From contig OX419758.1 of assembly GCA_948567375.1 (NCBI GenBank), forward strand, positions 64,733,001 to 64,797,000: a stretch of 64,000 bases of DNA, written 5' to 3'. Shown piece after piece: positions 63,301 to 64,000 of the stretch; position 1 is the first letter of the stretch, and each line of letters starts with the position of its first letter. The notes beneath the pieces were generated by a model that made no database searches, was not told where the DNA came from, and saw only the letters and a program-made list of their open reading frames with translations. The DNA is from Lunularia cruciata. Lineage: Eukaryota > Streptophyta > Marchantiopsida > Lunulariales > Lunulariaceae. The position numbers and the translations under genes were made by a program.

Positions 63301-64000
63301 ATGGAAGTCCTCATGGACTCTTACGGGAGTCAAGATTTTGGGCTGCAGTCGTGGATGGACCAGTTTGACTCTGTAGTGAATCCTTTGGATCAAGGAATTA
63401 ATCAGCCAGCGAATCCGCTCTCCTTCATGGATGCCAACTTTGGGACCTACGAGCATAGTCCGTCAAATGGCTCGCCTTCTTCCTTTATCGATGCCAGCAA
63501 TGGGCAAAGCCCGGCAGATTCCGTCTATGGGGACACTTCGGATTCTGGCCCGATTGTGACATCCGATTTTTCTGGCTTCAATATCCATCAGCCTTGGTTC
63601 GATGATTCTGGCAATCTCCTATCTATGTTTCCTGCTCCTGGCGCGGAGAAAAGCTCAGGATTCTCTAATGGAGCGTCCGCTCTACAAAGTTTCTCTGAAC
63701 CACAGCGACCACAACACCTTCAGCAGCAGAAGCAGCAGGCTCAACAACAGCAAAGGCAACTACAGGTTGGTCTGTCTGGGACTGAGCAGCAGCAGCAGGT
63801 TGGACTGTCTGGGGCATTTGTGTCGACCTCTCAGCGACCTCTCAACACCACCAACAACAACATTACTTCGCCCAATTTCGGAGTTGTACCACTACTACCG
63901 CAACAAATTAGAAGCAACACTTTGAATTGGACTATACAGCCCCAGCAACAGCAACAACAGCAACCAGCACCGCAACCATCCCGACCATCGCCGCCTGCGG
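63301..64000 (+). CDS. Gln-rich putative transcriptional regulator, N-terminal part, truncated by window end
   Basis: An open frame from the ATG at 63301 to the right edge (233 codons visible). That ATG sits in an ideal context (ACCACCATGG), and an in-frame ATG at 63232 in a poor context would add 23 residues. The visible part begins MEVLMDSYGSQDFGLQSWMD. It has acidic and Ser/Pro/Asn-rich sequence (ADSVYGDTSDSG), then three glutamine-rich blocks at about 63712-63770, 63787-63800 and 63940-63965, and ends in a Pro-rich stretch. This composition is typical of activation regions of plant transcription factors. A GRAS protein (SCARECROW-like or PAT1-type) is possible, but no DNA-binding or GRAS motif falls inside the window. 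No intron was seen so far. Confidence 0.6.
   Translation, partial: MEVLMDSYGSQDFGLQSWMDQFDSVVNPLDQGINQPANPLSFMDANFGTYEHSPSNGSPSSFIDASNGQSPADSVYGDTSDSGPIVTSDFSGFNIHQPWFDDSGNLLSMFPAPGAEKSSGFSNGASALQSFSEPQRPQHLQQQKQQAQQQQRQLQVGLSGTEQQQQVGLSGAFVSTSQRPLNTTNNNITSPNFGVVPLLPQQIRSNTLNWTIQPQQQQQQQPAPQPSRPSPPA

Overview
This is a nuclear window from a land plant. Three things show this: a split gene with 24 exons and GT-AG introns encoding a plant DEG7-type protease, a chromodomain Ty3/gypsy (chromovirus) retrotransposon with an initiator-tRNA-Met type primer site, and abundant old LINE and LTR debris. A bryophyte-grade or other non-seed plant is my guess from the compact introns and the style of the repeats, but nothing in the sequence proves it.

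Layout. 1-17.0 kb is a graveyard of AT-rich repeats. It holds LTR-derived units, a copy of an unrecognised coding family, a long (TG)n tract, two unrecognised coding relics and four decayed copies of one LINE-like reverse transcriptase family. One of these LINE copies is split by a solo LTR with a perfect 5-bp target duplication. 17.0-19.86 kb is the higher-GC approach to the main gene, and it includes a possible short minus-strand first exon. 19.86-35.09 kb is DEG7, which I could assemble exon by exon into an open 1119-codon frame. 35.1-49 kb is low-density sequence with no gene I can defend, only tandem duplications, hairpins and copies of a short hairpin-ended element. 49.8-58.9 kb is a second repeat cluster containing an almost complete but broken chromovirus, 51997-58280, flanked by GTGAA and nested inside a second copy of the unrecognised coding family. 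58.9-63.2 kb is again without a recognised gene. A glutamine-rich regulator-like gene starts at about 63.3 kb and runs off the right edge.

Most notable observation. A short dispersed element ends in a CCGTTC-NNN-GAACGG hairpin and has inserted with 10-11 bp target duplications. One copy has duplicated the intron-12 splice acceptor of DEG7. The two acceptors lie exactly 120 nt apart, and the sequence between them is open in the DEG7 frame, so this looks like a candidate case of exonisation.

I found no evidence for a new multi-gene system. The genes present do not form a pathway with each other. All exon borders, target duplications and similarities were read by eye without alignment software.
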